Source: CAYSHJ01 sp964589725 (GTDB lineage: Bacteria; Planctomycetota; Planctomycetia; Planctomycetales; Planctomycetaceae). Taken from it: DNA of 22,586 bases. The DNA is taken from positions 1 to 22,586 of the forward strand of contig CAZPUJ010000439.1 in the NCBI GenBank assembly GCA_964589725.1. The letters are read 5' to 3'. The position numbers and the translations under genes are program-made. Shown in pieces: positions 16,450-22,586 of the stretch; within the stretch, counting starts at the first letter, position 1; each line of letters begins with the position of its first letter. The notes under the pieces are model-generated. The model saw only the letters and a program-made list of their open reading frames with translations. It did no database searches and was not told the origin of the DNA.

Positions 16450-17529
16450 TCAAAACAGCGTCCCCTGCTCGGGCTTTTCCGGCAGGGCATTGATGCCGAG
16501 ATGCTTGAGGGCGGCGGTGGTGATGACTCGACCGCGCGGGGTGCGTTGCAGAAAGCCGATACGGAGCAGGAACGGTTCGATTTCGTCTTCGAGCGTGTCG
16601 GCGGGGCCGTTCATACTGTGACCGATCGCAGTCAAGCCCGCCGGGCCGCCGCAGAACACGTTGATGAGGATCATCAAGTAACGGCGGTCGAGTTCGTCGA
16701 GGCCAACGTGATCGACCTCGATCATTTCCAGTGCGAGCTTGGCGACATCGGCGGCGACGCGGCCTTGAGCTCTGCTGTCAGCATAATCTCGACACCAGTA
16801 GAGCAAGTTGTTGGCTTTGCGAGGCGTGCCGCGGCTGCGTTTGGCGAGTTCGTTCGCGGCCTCGGCGTCGATCTCCGTGCGAAGCTTGCGCGAGTTTCGA
16901 GTCACAATCTCGGCGAGATCGGGTTCGTCGTAGAAGTCGACATGCAGGCGATTGACGAAGCGATCGCGGAGCGGCGCGGTCAACATGCCGCTGCGGGTCG
17001 TCGCGCCGATAACCGTGAATTTTTTCAGCGGCATGTTGATTGTGCGAGCGTTGATTCCTTCGCCCAGCGCGATGTCGACGCGAAAGTCTTCCATCACCGG
17101 ATAGAGGAACTCCTCGACGGCCGGCGGCAGGCGATGAATCTCGTCGATGAACAGCACTGAGCCGTAACTGGCGTTCGTGATGTACGGCAAGACGTCTTTC
17201 GGAGCGGTCAGCGCCGGAGCGGACGCGATCTGAAAATCGGTGCCGAGTTCCTTCGGGATGACCGTCGCGAATGTCGTCTTTCCCAAGCCGGGCGGACCGT
17301 CGAAGAGCAAATGCCCGAGCGGCTCTTTGCGCTTCTTGGCAGCGTCGAGCATAATCCGCAGCCGCTCGACCGCCTTCCGCTGACCAACGACGTCGTCGAG
17401 CCGTTGGGGCCGCAGTTCTTCGTCGTGCTTCTCGTCATCCGGGCGAAACTCGCTTGCACGTCCGGGACGGCTGTCGCCGTCACCCGATTTGTCGTCGCCG
17501 CGTCCTCCGATGACTGTCTGTCGGGGCAT
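16450..17529 (-). CDS. ruvB: Holliday junction branch-migration ATPase RuvB
   Basis: This encodes 359 residues, close to the usual 330-350 with a short polar N-terminal extension (1-35). RuvB drives branch migration of Holliday junctions with RuvA and hands them to RuvC. Landmarks: LRPQRLDDVVGQ (39-50), Walker A GPPGLGKT (78-85), Walker B LFIDEIHRL (126-134), sensor 1 GATTR (175-179), PLRDRF (186-191), and a C-terminal winged helix ending with FLQRTPRGR. It follows yebC by 84 bases. In many bacteria yebC is next to ruvC and ruvAB. Here ruvA and ruvC are not in the window, so the classical cluster is split. Confidence 0.97.
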   Translation of the reverse strand: MPRQTVIGGRGDDKSGDGDSRPGRASEFRPDDEKHDEELRPQRLDDVVGQRKAVERLRIMLDAAKKRKEPLGHLLFDGPPGLGKTTFATVIPKELGTDFQIASAPALTAPKDVLPYITNASYGSVLFIDEIHRLPPAVEEFLYPVMEDFRVDIALGEGINARTINMPLKKFTVIGATTRSGMLTAPLRDRFVNRLHVDFYDEPDLAEIVTRNSRKLRTEIDAEAANELAKRSRGTPRKANNLLYWCRDYADSRAQGRVAADVAKLALEMIEVDHVGLDELDRRYLMILINVFCGGPAGLTAIGHSMNGPADTLEDEIEPFLLRIGFLQRTPRGRVITTAALKHLGINALPEKPEQGTLF

Positions 17530-17544
17530 GCTTTAGTGCTCAGT

Positions 17545-17603
17545 AGCTGAATGCGCAAGAATTCAGGCGCGTGTTGTTCCGGCTGAACTCGTGCGAATTC
17601 AGC
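17545..17603. repeat. Two similar short palindromic units between yebC and ruvB
   Basis: GCTGAATGCGCAAGAATTCAG and, about 40 bases on, GCTGAACTCGTGCGAATTCAG are similar, and each begins and ends in complementary CTGAA/TTCAG arms. They may form weak hairpins. I assign no function. Confidence 0.35.
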
Positions 17604-17613
17604 GACGTGCTGC

Positions 17614-18366
17614 TCACCCTTTCGCCATCTCCGCCATCAACTCGTCCGGCAGGTTGACGTTGGTGGTCACGGATTGCACGTCGTCTTGGTCTTCGAGTTC
17701 CTCGATGAACGCGACGATGCGGCGGCCGGTTTCCACATCGACATCGACCATGCTGTTGGGAACTTTCTGGATTTCGGCAACATCGGCCGGAATCTTCGCG
17801 GCTTCGAGTGTCTCATGGACTTGCGGGAAGAGCACCGGGTCGCAGGTGACCTCGAACGTGTCGCCGGTTCGTTGCACGTCATCGGCTCCGGCCTCCAAGG
17901 CGATCTCGAAGAGCCTATCTTCTTCGACGTGCTGAGCCGGGATCAGGAAGATTCCTTTGCGAGCGAACATCCAGGCGACACAGTTGGTGCTGCCTAAATT
18001 ACCGCCATGGACTTCAAAAATCTTGCGGACCTCGCCCGCCGTGCGGTTGCGGTTCTCGGTGAGGATGTCGCACAAGACCGCAACGCCGCCGGGAGCATAG
18101 CCTTCATACACCAGATCCTCGTACTTCTCGTCGGAGCTTTCGCCGGTCCCCTTTTTCACCGCACGTTCGATGTTTTCTTTCGGCATACTCGATTTGCGAG
18201 CCTTGTCGAGAGCGTACCGCAGCGCGAGGTTCGTGGCTGGATCGCCGCCGGCGTTGCGTGCGGCCACGATGATCGCGCGGCTCAGTTTGCCGAATAGCTT
18301 GCCCTTCTTTTTGTCTTGGGCACCTTTCTTGATGGCGATGTTCGCCCAGTGGGAATGTCCGGCCAT
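17614..18366 (-). CDS. yebC: YebC/PmpR (TACO1) family protein
   Basis: This encodes 250 residues, the normal length for the family. The start MAGHSHWANIAIKKGAQDKK and the following KKGKLFGKLSRAIIVAAR match the YebC signature. Further on, GGDPATNLALRYALDKA and MPKENIERAVKKGTGE are diagnostic. The middle part YEGYAPGGVAVLCDILTENRN is also well conserved. Family members have been described as transcriptional regulators, and more recently as translation factors that help ribosomes on difficult sequences such as polyproline. It lies 46 bases after the TPR gene and 84 before ruvB, and may share their transcript. Confidence 0.96.
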   Translation of the reverse strand: MAGHSHWANIAIKKGAQDKKKGKLFGKLSRAIIVAARNAGGDPATNLALRYALDKARKSSMPKENIERAVKKGTGESSDEKYEDLVYEGYAPGGVAVLCDILTENRNRTAGEVRKIFEVHGGNLGSTNCVAWMFARKGIFLIPAQHVEEDRLFEIALEAGADDVQRTGDTFEVTCDPVLFPQVHETLEAAKIPADVAEIQKVPNSMVDVDVETGRRIVAFIEELEDQDDVQSVTTNVNLPDELMAEMAKG

Positions 18367-18412
18367 GAGTCGTTGTCGTGCGGTTCGAGTGGGAGGGTCG
18401 GCGTCATTCCGC

Positions 18413-20692
18413 CTATTTGGCTTTCTTGAGTTTCTCTTCGATCTTCTCGATCAGCTTCTCGTCTGGATGCTTATCTTCTTTCGCATCTTTGAGGGCTTTG
18501 GTCCATGACTCGGCGGCCTTGTCCTTTTGGCCAAGTAGTTCTTGGACATCGCCCAAATGATCCCAGATGGTGGCATCGCCGCCGCGCGGGTTTGATAAGG
18601 CTTTCTCCAGATACGGCAATGCCTCTTTCGCTTTGCCGAGTCGGAACAGAATCCAGCCCATGCTGTCTTGATAGGCCGCGTTATCGGGCTCGGCTTTGAA
18701 AGCCTTTTCGATCATGCCGCGAGCCTGCTCCAAGTTCTTGCCTTGATCGGCGTAGAGATAGCCGAGGTCGTTGTTCACTGACGGATCGTCGGGCGATTCG
18801 ACCAGTACCTTTTCCAATATCTCTTCGCCTTTGCGGATGTCACCCTTCTGCACGTGGATGTTGGAGAGACTGAACTGGCACTGTCGCGCGAGGCGATGGT
18901 TGGGGTATTTCTTGATGAACGATGTCAACAGCGGGACGGCCTTGTCCCAGTTGTGAGCGTGGTAATGCACCCAACCTTCTTGAAAGTCCAGCGCCTGTTG
19001 CAGTGCCGCGTTCGGGTTGCAGCCACGGGCGTCGGCGATGGCCGCAAGCGCGGCATCAGTGTTGTCGGCCATCTCTTCGGCTTGAGATCGCAAGAAGAGA
19101 AAATAAGGCTTGGCGGTTTCAAGTTTGGGATCGCTGGCGGCTTCCTGAAAAACTTTGGCGGCATCGACAAACTGGCGGACCTGGAGGAATAGCTTGCCAA
19201 GCTCTTCAAAGATGCCGGCGGCACGATCGCGTCGCTGCTTGAGAGCGTACCGATAGAACCGTTCGGCCGGCTCGACCTGCTTCACCTGCGCGGCAACTTT
19301 GGCGAGCAACAGGCTACTGGCGAAATCAAGCTTTGGTGATTCGCCCTCCGTCTGCTGACGCCCCACGTCGAGCAAACCGGCGACGAGCTTTTCGTCCGCA
19401 CTGATGGCTTGCAGTTCCTTTTCGAGTTCATCGGCGACTTTCTCCAATTCCGACTCACGCGAGAACGCCAGCGCGAGGTTTTGTAGCAGTTCGACGGGGC
19501 GACCTTGCCGCCGGTACAACGCGGCCAAGCCAACGTAGCCTTCGATGGACTTCTCGCGGTCCAGCGTTTTCTTGTAGAGCTTCTCCGCGTCGTCGAGACG
19601 GTTGGCCTCGATGTACTGCTGGGCGAGGAAGAATTGTAGCGTGAGATTGTGCGGATCCTTTGCGGCCATATTCTCCAGGCGTGGGGTGAGACCGTTCGAT
19701 TGGTCCTGGGCCTTAAGGATGTCGGCCAGCAGTTGGTAGGCGATTTTGCCCTTGGACTGCAACTGGGCGTCGAAGTACGTCTGCAAGTGGTCAAGCGCTT
19801 TGTCGGCGTTGTCGGTCATCAAGTAAGCCTGCGCGAGACTGAAGCTGATGATGCCTGGTTTAGTCTTGTTCGCTTTCGCGGCGTGTTCAAGGGCCACAAT
19901 CGCTCGGTCGGGACGCTTGGCTTCCAGAAAGATTTGGCCGATCGTCTCGAATCGCGTCTGCTGCCGCTTCTCCAATTCCGATCGCATCTGAAAATCGAGG
20001 TGATACTTCTCGGGATCGATCTTGGCGTCGAGAATGACCTCGAACGTATCGGCTGCTTTGTCGTTTTGGCCGGTCATTAGGTACAGAAAGCCTAAGTCGC
20101 GCATCACGGCCACGAACTGACTGGAGTTCCGATCGAGCTTGTTCGATCGCGACGCTTGCTCGAGTAGCTTGATGGCTTCGGGAACTTTTTCCTTCGTCGC
20201 CAAATGGATGCCGACTCGTTGCAGCAACAAATGGTCATCCGGCGAAAGCTCCACCGCCTTCAAAGCGTACTTGATGGCCGTGTCGGCCTCGTTGATCCCG
20301 AACGCCAGCGGGATCAGCGCGCGATAAACTTCGACCGCGTTCGGGTCGAGCTCAACTGCCTTTTCGTAGGCCTCGAGCGCGGCCTTGAATTCCTCGCGCG
20401 ACTCCAGAAATCGTCCCTTCATGAACCAGGCGACGGCGTCGAGCCGACGTTGTTCGACGTCCGTGCGAGCGCGGATTGGCGTCAGCGGTTCCGGCCGGTC
20501 GATGATGTCGACACGAAAATCAGTACGTCCGAAGATTCGCGGCGTTGTGTCGGCCGGAAACGTCGTTTCCTGAGCGACGCGTTGCGCGGCCGGTGCGGTC
20601 GCAGTGATACCAGCGAACGCGCACAGAGACCACGCAACGAACACCCACAAACTCCCCGCGGTGCAGACAATTCGAAGTCGCGGCAACGTCAT
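18413..20692 (-). CDS. Secreted/periplasmic tetratricopeptide repeat (TPR) protein
   Basis: This encodes 759 residues from the ATG at 20692. The frame stays open 32 codons further upstream, but from this ATG the protein begins with a clear signal peptide: MTLPRLRIVCTAG then WVFVAWSLCAFAGITATAPA, with cleavage near AQR. TPR units run almost throughout. Examples are the unit with YEKAVELDPNAVEVYRALI near residue 100, and the last ones VNNDLGYLYADQGKNLEQAR, AAYQDSMGWILFRLGKAKEA and ATIWDHLGDVQELLGQKDKA. The last 35 residues are a charged Lys/Glu helix. TPR arrays bind partner proteins, and an envelope scaffold or assembly role is likely. It is followed closely by yebC. Confidence 0.9.
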   Translation of the reverse strand: MTLPRLRIVCTAGSLWVFVAWSLCAFAGITATAPAAQRVAQETTFPADTTPRIFGRTDFRVDIIDRPEPLTPIRARTDVEQRRLDAVAWFMKGRFLESREEFKAALEAYEKAVELDPNAVEVYRALIPLAFGINEADTAIKYALKAVELSPDDHLLLQRVGIHLATKEKVPEAIKLLEQASRSNKLDRNSSQFVAVMRDLGFLYLMTGQNDKAADTFEVILDAKIDPEKYHLDFQMRSELEKRQQTRFETIGQIFLEAKRPDRAIVALEHAAKANKTKPGIISFSLAQAYLMTDNADKALDHLQTYFDAQLQSKGKIAYQLLADILKAQDQSNGLTPRLENMAAKDPHNLTLQFFLAQQYIEANRLDDAEKLYKKTLDREKSIEGYVGLAALYRRQGRPVELLQNLALAFSRESELEKVADELEKELQAISADEKLVAGLLDVGRQQTEGESPKLDFASSLLLAKVAAQVKQVEPAERFYRYALKQRRDRAAGIFEELGKLFLQVRQFVDAAKVFQEAASDPKLETAKPYFLFLRSQAEEMADNTDAALAAIADARGCNPNAALQQALDFQEGWVHYHAHNWDKAVPLLTSFIKKYPNHRLARQCQFSLSNIHVQKGDIRKGEEILEKVLVESPDDPSVNNDLGYLYADQGKNLEQARGMIEKAFKAEPDNAAYQDSMGWILFRLGKAKEALPYLEKALSNPRGGDATIWDHLGDVQELLGQKDKAAESWTKALKDAKEDKHPDEKLIEKIEEKLKKAK

Positions 20693-20859
20693 GGCCAAGT
20701 CTTTCTGGAGAAGGCTGTCAAACAGAGAGTCCGGTTGGAGTTCACACGAGCGCGTGTCACCGCAAGGCATGCTGAAAGCGAACTCCAACTCGCGGGCGGA
20801 TTCTAGCGAGCCGCCTCACAGGCCACCAAGCCGGGTTTGATGGACGAGACTGTTTTCGA

Positions 20860-20894
20860 GTTCCGTACGCGAATTTCGCGTTCCGCTCGCGAAA
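20860..20894. terminator. Palindrome-rich segment after the glycosylase-like gene
   Basis: CGCGAATTTCGCG (20868-20880) is a near-perfect palindrome, and TTTCGCG (20874-20880) can also pair with CGCGAAA (20888-20894) around a 7-base loop. GTTCCGnnCGCGAA occurs twice, 20 bases apart. It lies in the gap between the glycosylase-like gene and the TPR gene, a plausible place for a terminator or attenuator, but there is no T-tract. Confidence 0.35.
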
Positions 20895-20917
20895 GCCGCG
20901 ACTTAAACTTGGTGGCG

Positions 20918-21787
20918 TTAACGCGGTTTCTTTTTCTTGGCGAGACCGGCTTTGCTGGCGCTCTTCACGGCCACCTTCGTCTTCGTGCCGTGTTTGTGTC
21001 CGCTGGACTTGGACGACGCTTTGCTCGCGGCGGCGTTCTGGGACTTGCCTTTGGCCTTGGCGGCCTTTTCGGCGTGGATGATCAGCTCCTCAGCGCGGTC
21101 CACCATGTCGTCGAGATCGTGCCCATCCGGCGGTGTCTTGTGTTTCGTCGGATTGAAGTGCGACTGCAAATGCGGGTCGATGGCGAAGTCTCGCAGGTAC
21201 TGGCAGAAGACCGACGTATCGGACTTCAAGATGGCGGCTTTCAAACCGTCGGCCGCTTCCGTGATCGATGCTCCGGGAATCGCCAGTCCCAACCAGACGC
21301 ATACGTCGCGCAGACGGTCGTCGAGGGGGATCATGTGCGTACCCAGCGCGATCTGTAGCGTGTGCAACTGGATGAACGGCGTGAGGAACCGAATCTTCTG
21401 CAACTGCTTCTCGGCCAAGTCGATCGTTTTCTTCTTGAGCGACTCGAAGTCAAAATCGAAGTTGATCTCGAAGACGTATTGCAGGATTGATCGCACGCGT
21501 GCGGCGCGAGCTTCCGGTTCGGACATGCCTTCGAAGACCGGCGTCAGTTCAAGAAACGTGCTGACGCGGATTTCGTTGAGGTCATGAAACGTGGAATGCA
21601 ACCGTTCGTACGCGGCGTCCGCCTGCGCGTGCGTCGCGTTCTCCAAGCACACAGCGTAGAGCAACGACTCCAGCACCGGCCGGTCTTTCTTGCCGCCGTG
21701 GGGCTTGTAGTGCTTCTTGAGCAGCGTGATGAGTTTCTTGCAGAGAGCCTGCAGGTCGGACGCCTTGGTCTTCTTGACGACGGCCAT
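20918..21787 (-). CDS. Endonuclease III/HhH-GPD-like protein with basic histone-like tail
   Basis: This encodes 289 residues from the ATG at 21787; an in-frame TTG lies two codons upstream. Residues 35-170 follow the all-helical HhH-GPD fold: RPVLESLLYAVCLENATHAQ as the first helices, then FLTPFIQLHTLQIALGTH and IPLDDRLRDVCVWLGL (about 153-168). The latter lines up with the VDTHVxRVxxRLGL block of endonuclease III. The GVGRKTA hairpin with the catalytic Lys is not recognisable, and the C-terminal iron-sulphur cysteines are missing. About 230-289 is a Lys/Ala/Ser-rich tail like histone H1 tails, suited to DNA binding. A DNA-binding protein derived from a glycosylase is likely; enzyme activity is doubtful. 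Confidence 0.65.
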   Translation of the reverse strand: MAVVKKTKASDLQALCKKLITLLKKHYKPHGGKKDRPVLESLLYAVCLENATHAQADAAYERLHSTFHDLNEIRVSTFLELTPVFEGMSEPEARAARVRSILQYVFEINFDFDFESLKKKTIDLAEKQLQKIRFLTPFIQLHTLQIALGTHMIPLDDRLRDVCVWLGLAIPGASITEAADGLKAAILKSDTSVFCQYLRDFAIDPHLQSHFNPTKHKTPPDGHDLDDMVDRAEELIIHAEKAAKAKGKSQNAAASKASSKSSGHKHGTKTKVAVKSASKAGLAKKKKPR

Positions 21788-21875
21788 GAGCAACGTACCT
21801 GATTGATGACAGCGGTGACGGAAGACAACCGGCCCGGGTTAGTCGCGGGTGACGATGTTGGAAAATAGCAAGCGG

Positions 21876-21917
21876 AAATTGCAAATTGCCGATTGCAAAT
21901 TGCAGACTGCACATTGA
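21876..21917. repeat. Six-unit tandem heptamer array
   Basis: Reading from 21876 the units are AAATTGC, AAATTGC, CGATTGC, AAATTGC, AGACTGC, ACATTGA. It fills much of the space between rbfA and the glycosylase-like gene and ends three bases before the rbfA stop codon region. It resembles the short tandemly repeated heptanucleotides known in cyanobacteria. Confidence 0.8.
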
Positions 21918-21920
21918 ATT

Positions 21921-22337
21921 TCAGTTGTCATCGGACATCTCCTCGCCTTCCTCAGCGGCTGGATCGCCATCCTCGTGAGCCGCCGTGAGGGCGGCGGCTT
22001 CGGCTTCGTGCAAGCCCGCGGACGTGGCTTGCAGGGTTTCCAGCCAATTTGGTTCCAGAATGAACTTGAGCACGGGGGTGTATCGCGTTTGCAGCCGGTC
22101 GGCGATCTTTGCCTGCAAGAAACCGCGCGCCGATTCGAGCCCGTGCAGGGTGAGCGACTGGATCTTCACATCGCCTCGCACGCCAACGTGGACTTTCGCG
22201 CTGCGCATGTCATCGGTGGTCTCGACATCCAGAATCGTGACGTTCTTGACACGAGGATCCTTCAGCTCGAACAAAATCGTTGAGCTGAGCGATTCCAAAA
22301 CAGCGCGGTTGACTTTGGCAATCCGGCGTGACGTCAT
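21921..22337 (-). CDS. rbfA: Ribosome-binding factor A
   Basis: This encodes 138 residues from the ATG at 22337; an ATG six codons upstream (22355) is an alternative. RbfA is a KH-fold protein that binds 16S rRNA and helps mature the 30S subunit. The order is typical: SRRIAKVNRAVLESLSS, then ELKDPRVKNVTILDVE, then DDMRSAKVHVGVRG, then a helix with RGFLQAKIADRLQTRYTP and LKFILEPN. An acidic tail of about 35 residues (EDGDPAAEEGEEMSDDN at the end) exceeds the core. It lies directly after infB, as in most bacteria. Confidence 0.95.
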   Translation of the reverse strand: MTSRRIAKVNRAVLESLSSTILFELKDPRVKNVTILDVETTDDMRSAKVHVGVRGDVKIQSLTLHGLESARGFLQAKIADRLQTRYTPVLKFILEPNWLETLQATSAGLHEAEAAALTAAHEDGDPAAEEGEEMSDDN

Positions 22338-22400
22338 CGATCCGTATTCCACCATAGAGGCCAACAAGACGTGCTCTCGACTGTTCCATCGCCCGTCCCG

Positions 22401-22586
22401 TCAATCAAGCGTCCGCTTCACTTCCTCGATGCGATATGCCTCCAGCAAGTCGCCCTCTTTCATATCATTGAAGTTCTCAAGCCGGATGCCACACTCCATG
22501 CCCTCGCGGACTTCGCGAACGTCGTCCTTGACGCGCTTGAGCGAGGCGATGGCATACTCGTTGACCAATTTCTGGTCGCGAAAGAC
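22401..22586 (-). CDS. infB: Translation initiation factor IF-2, C-terminal end (5' part outside window)
   Basis: The last 61 codons and the TGA stop are present. The translation contains ASLKRVKDDVREVREGMECG and LENFNDMKEGDLLEAY, the end of IF-2 domain IV, which binds initiator fMet-tRNA. It ends in EEVKRTLD. It is upstream of rbfA on the same strand, giving the usual infB-rbfA order. The rest of the gene, and possibly nusA, should lie to the right. Confidence 0.95.
   Translation of the reverse strand, partial: VFRDQKLVNEYAIASLKRVKDDVREVREGMECGIRLENFNDMKEGDLLEAYRIEEVKRTLD

Noticed and set aside
16390..17160. 256-codon plus-strand open frame opposite ruvB
   Set aside because: It is antisense to the conserved RuvB domain and has no recognisable protein features.
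1..22586. tRNA or rRNA genes and a site-specific integration (att) site
   Set aside because: I scanned the intergenic regions for cloverleaf, GGTTCGAAxCC-type and rRNA landmarks and found none. Integration next to a tRNA is therefore not supported within this window.

Overview
This window looks like chromosomal DNA of a planctomycete (order Planctomycetales or close). The basis is a DUF1501 protein at the left edge, a secreted protein of no recognisable family, a long secreted TPR protein, a B12-binding/DUF4080-type radical SAM protein, and many GC-rich inverted repeats between genes. No rRNA, tRNA or CRISPR array was seen. Housekeeping genes fill the right part and an accessory block fills the middle.

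Left edge (1-1868): the 3' part of a DUF1501 gene, two small hairpins, and a 329-residue secreted protein of unknown function. Next (1869-2950, minus strand) is a two-gene module. One gene encodes a protein that looks like the front half of a GHKL/HATPase protein and stops just after an N-box-like motif. It overlaps by ATGA a DUF4325-type STAS-like protein.

Middle (3039-13784) is the most interesting part. Four plus-strand genes are joined by 4-base stop/start overlaps: a membrane-anchored coiled-coil protein, a membrane-anchored coiled-coil protein fused to a McrB-type AAA+ ATPase, a DUF2357 (McrC-like) partner, and a large degenerate Hsp70/actin-like protein. A RapA-type SNF2 helicase faces them tail to tail, with a 12-base gap. 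I read this as a candidate five-gene membrane-associated defence or DNA-surveillance system. I do not recognise it as a named system. The HATPase/STAS-like pair, divergent across 88 bases, could be a regulator, a partner or an unrelated neighbour.

Between the helicase and the radical SAM gene (13785-14860) is a remnant zone. It holds a short ORF resembling the start of a NERD nuclease domain, a roughly 300-base element with 22-base terminal inverted repeats and four internal 21-base palindromes (two in each orientation), a probable transposase C-terminal fragment, and a second inverted-repeat hairpin. This supports the middle region being a mobile or accessory island.

Right part (14861-22586): the radical SAM gene on the plus strand converges on a minus-strand run. 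Read in the direction of transcription the run is infB (3' end), rbfA, a HhH-GPD/endonuclease III-like gene with a histone-like basic tail, a TPR protein gene, yebC and ruvB. A six-unit tandem heptamer array lies between rbfA and the glycosylase-like gene.
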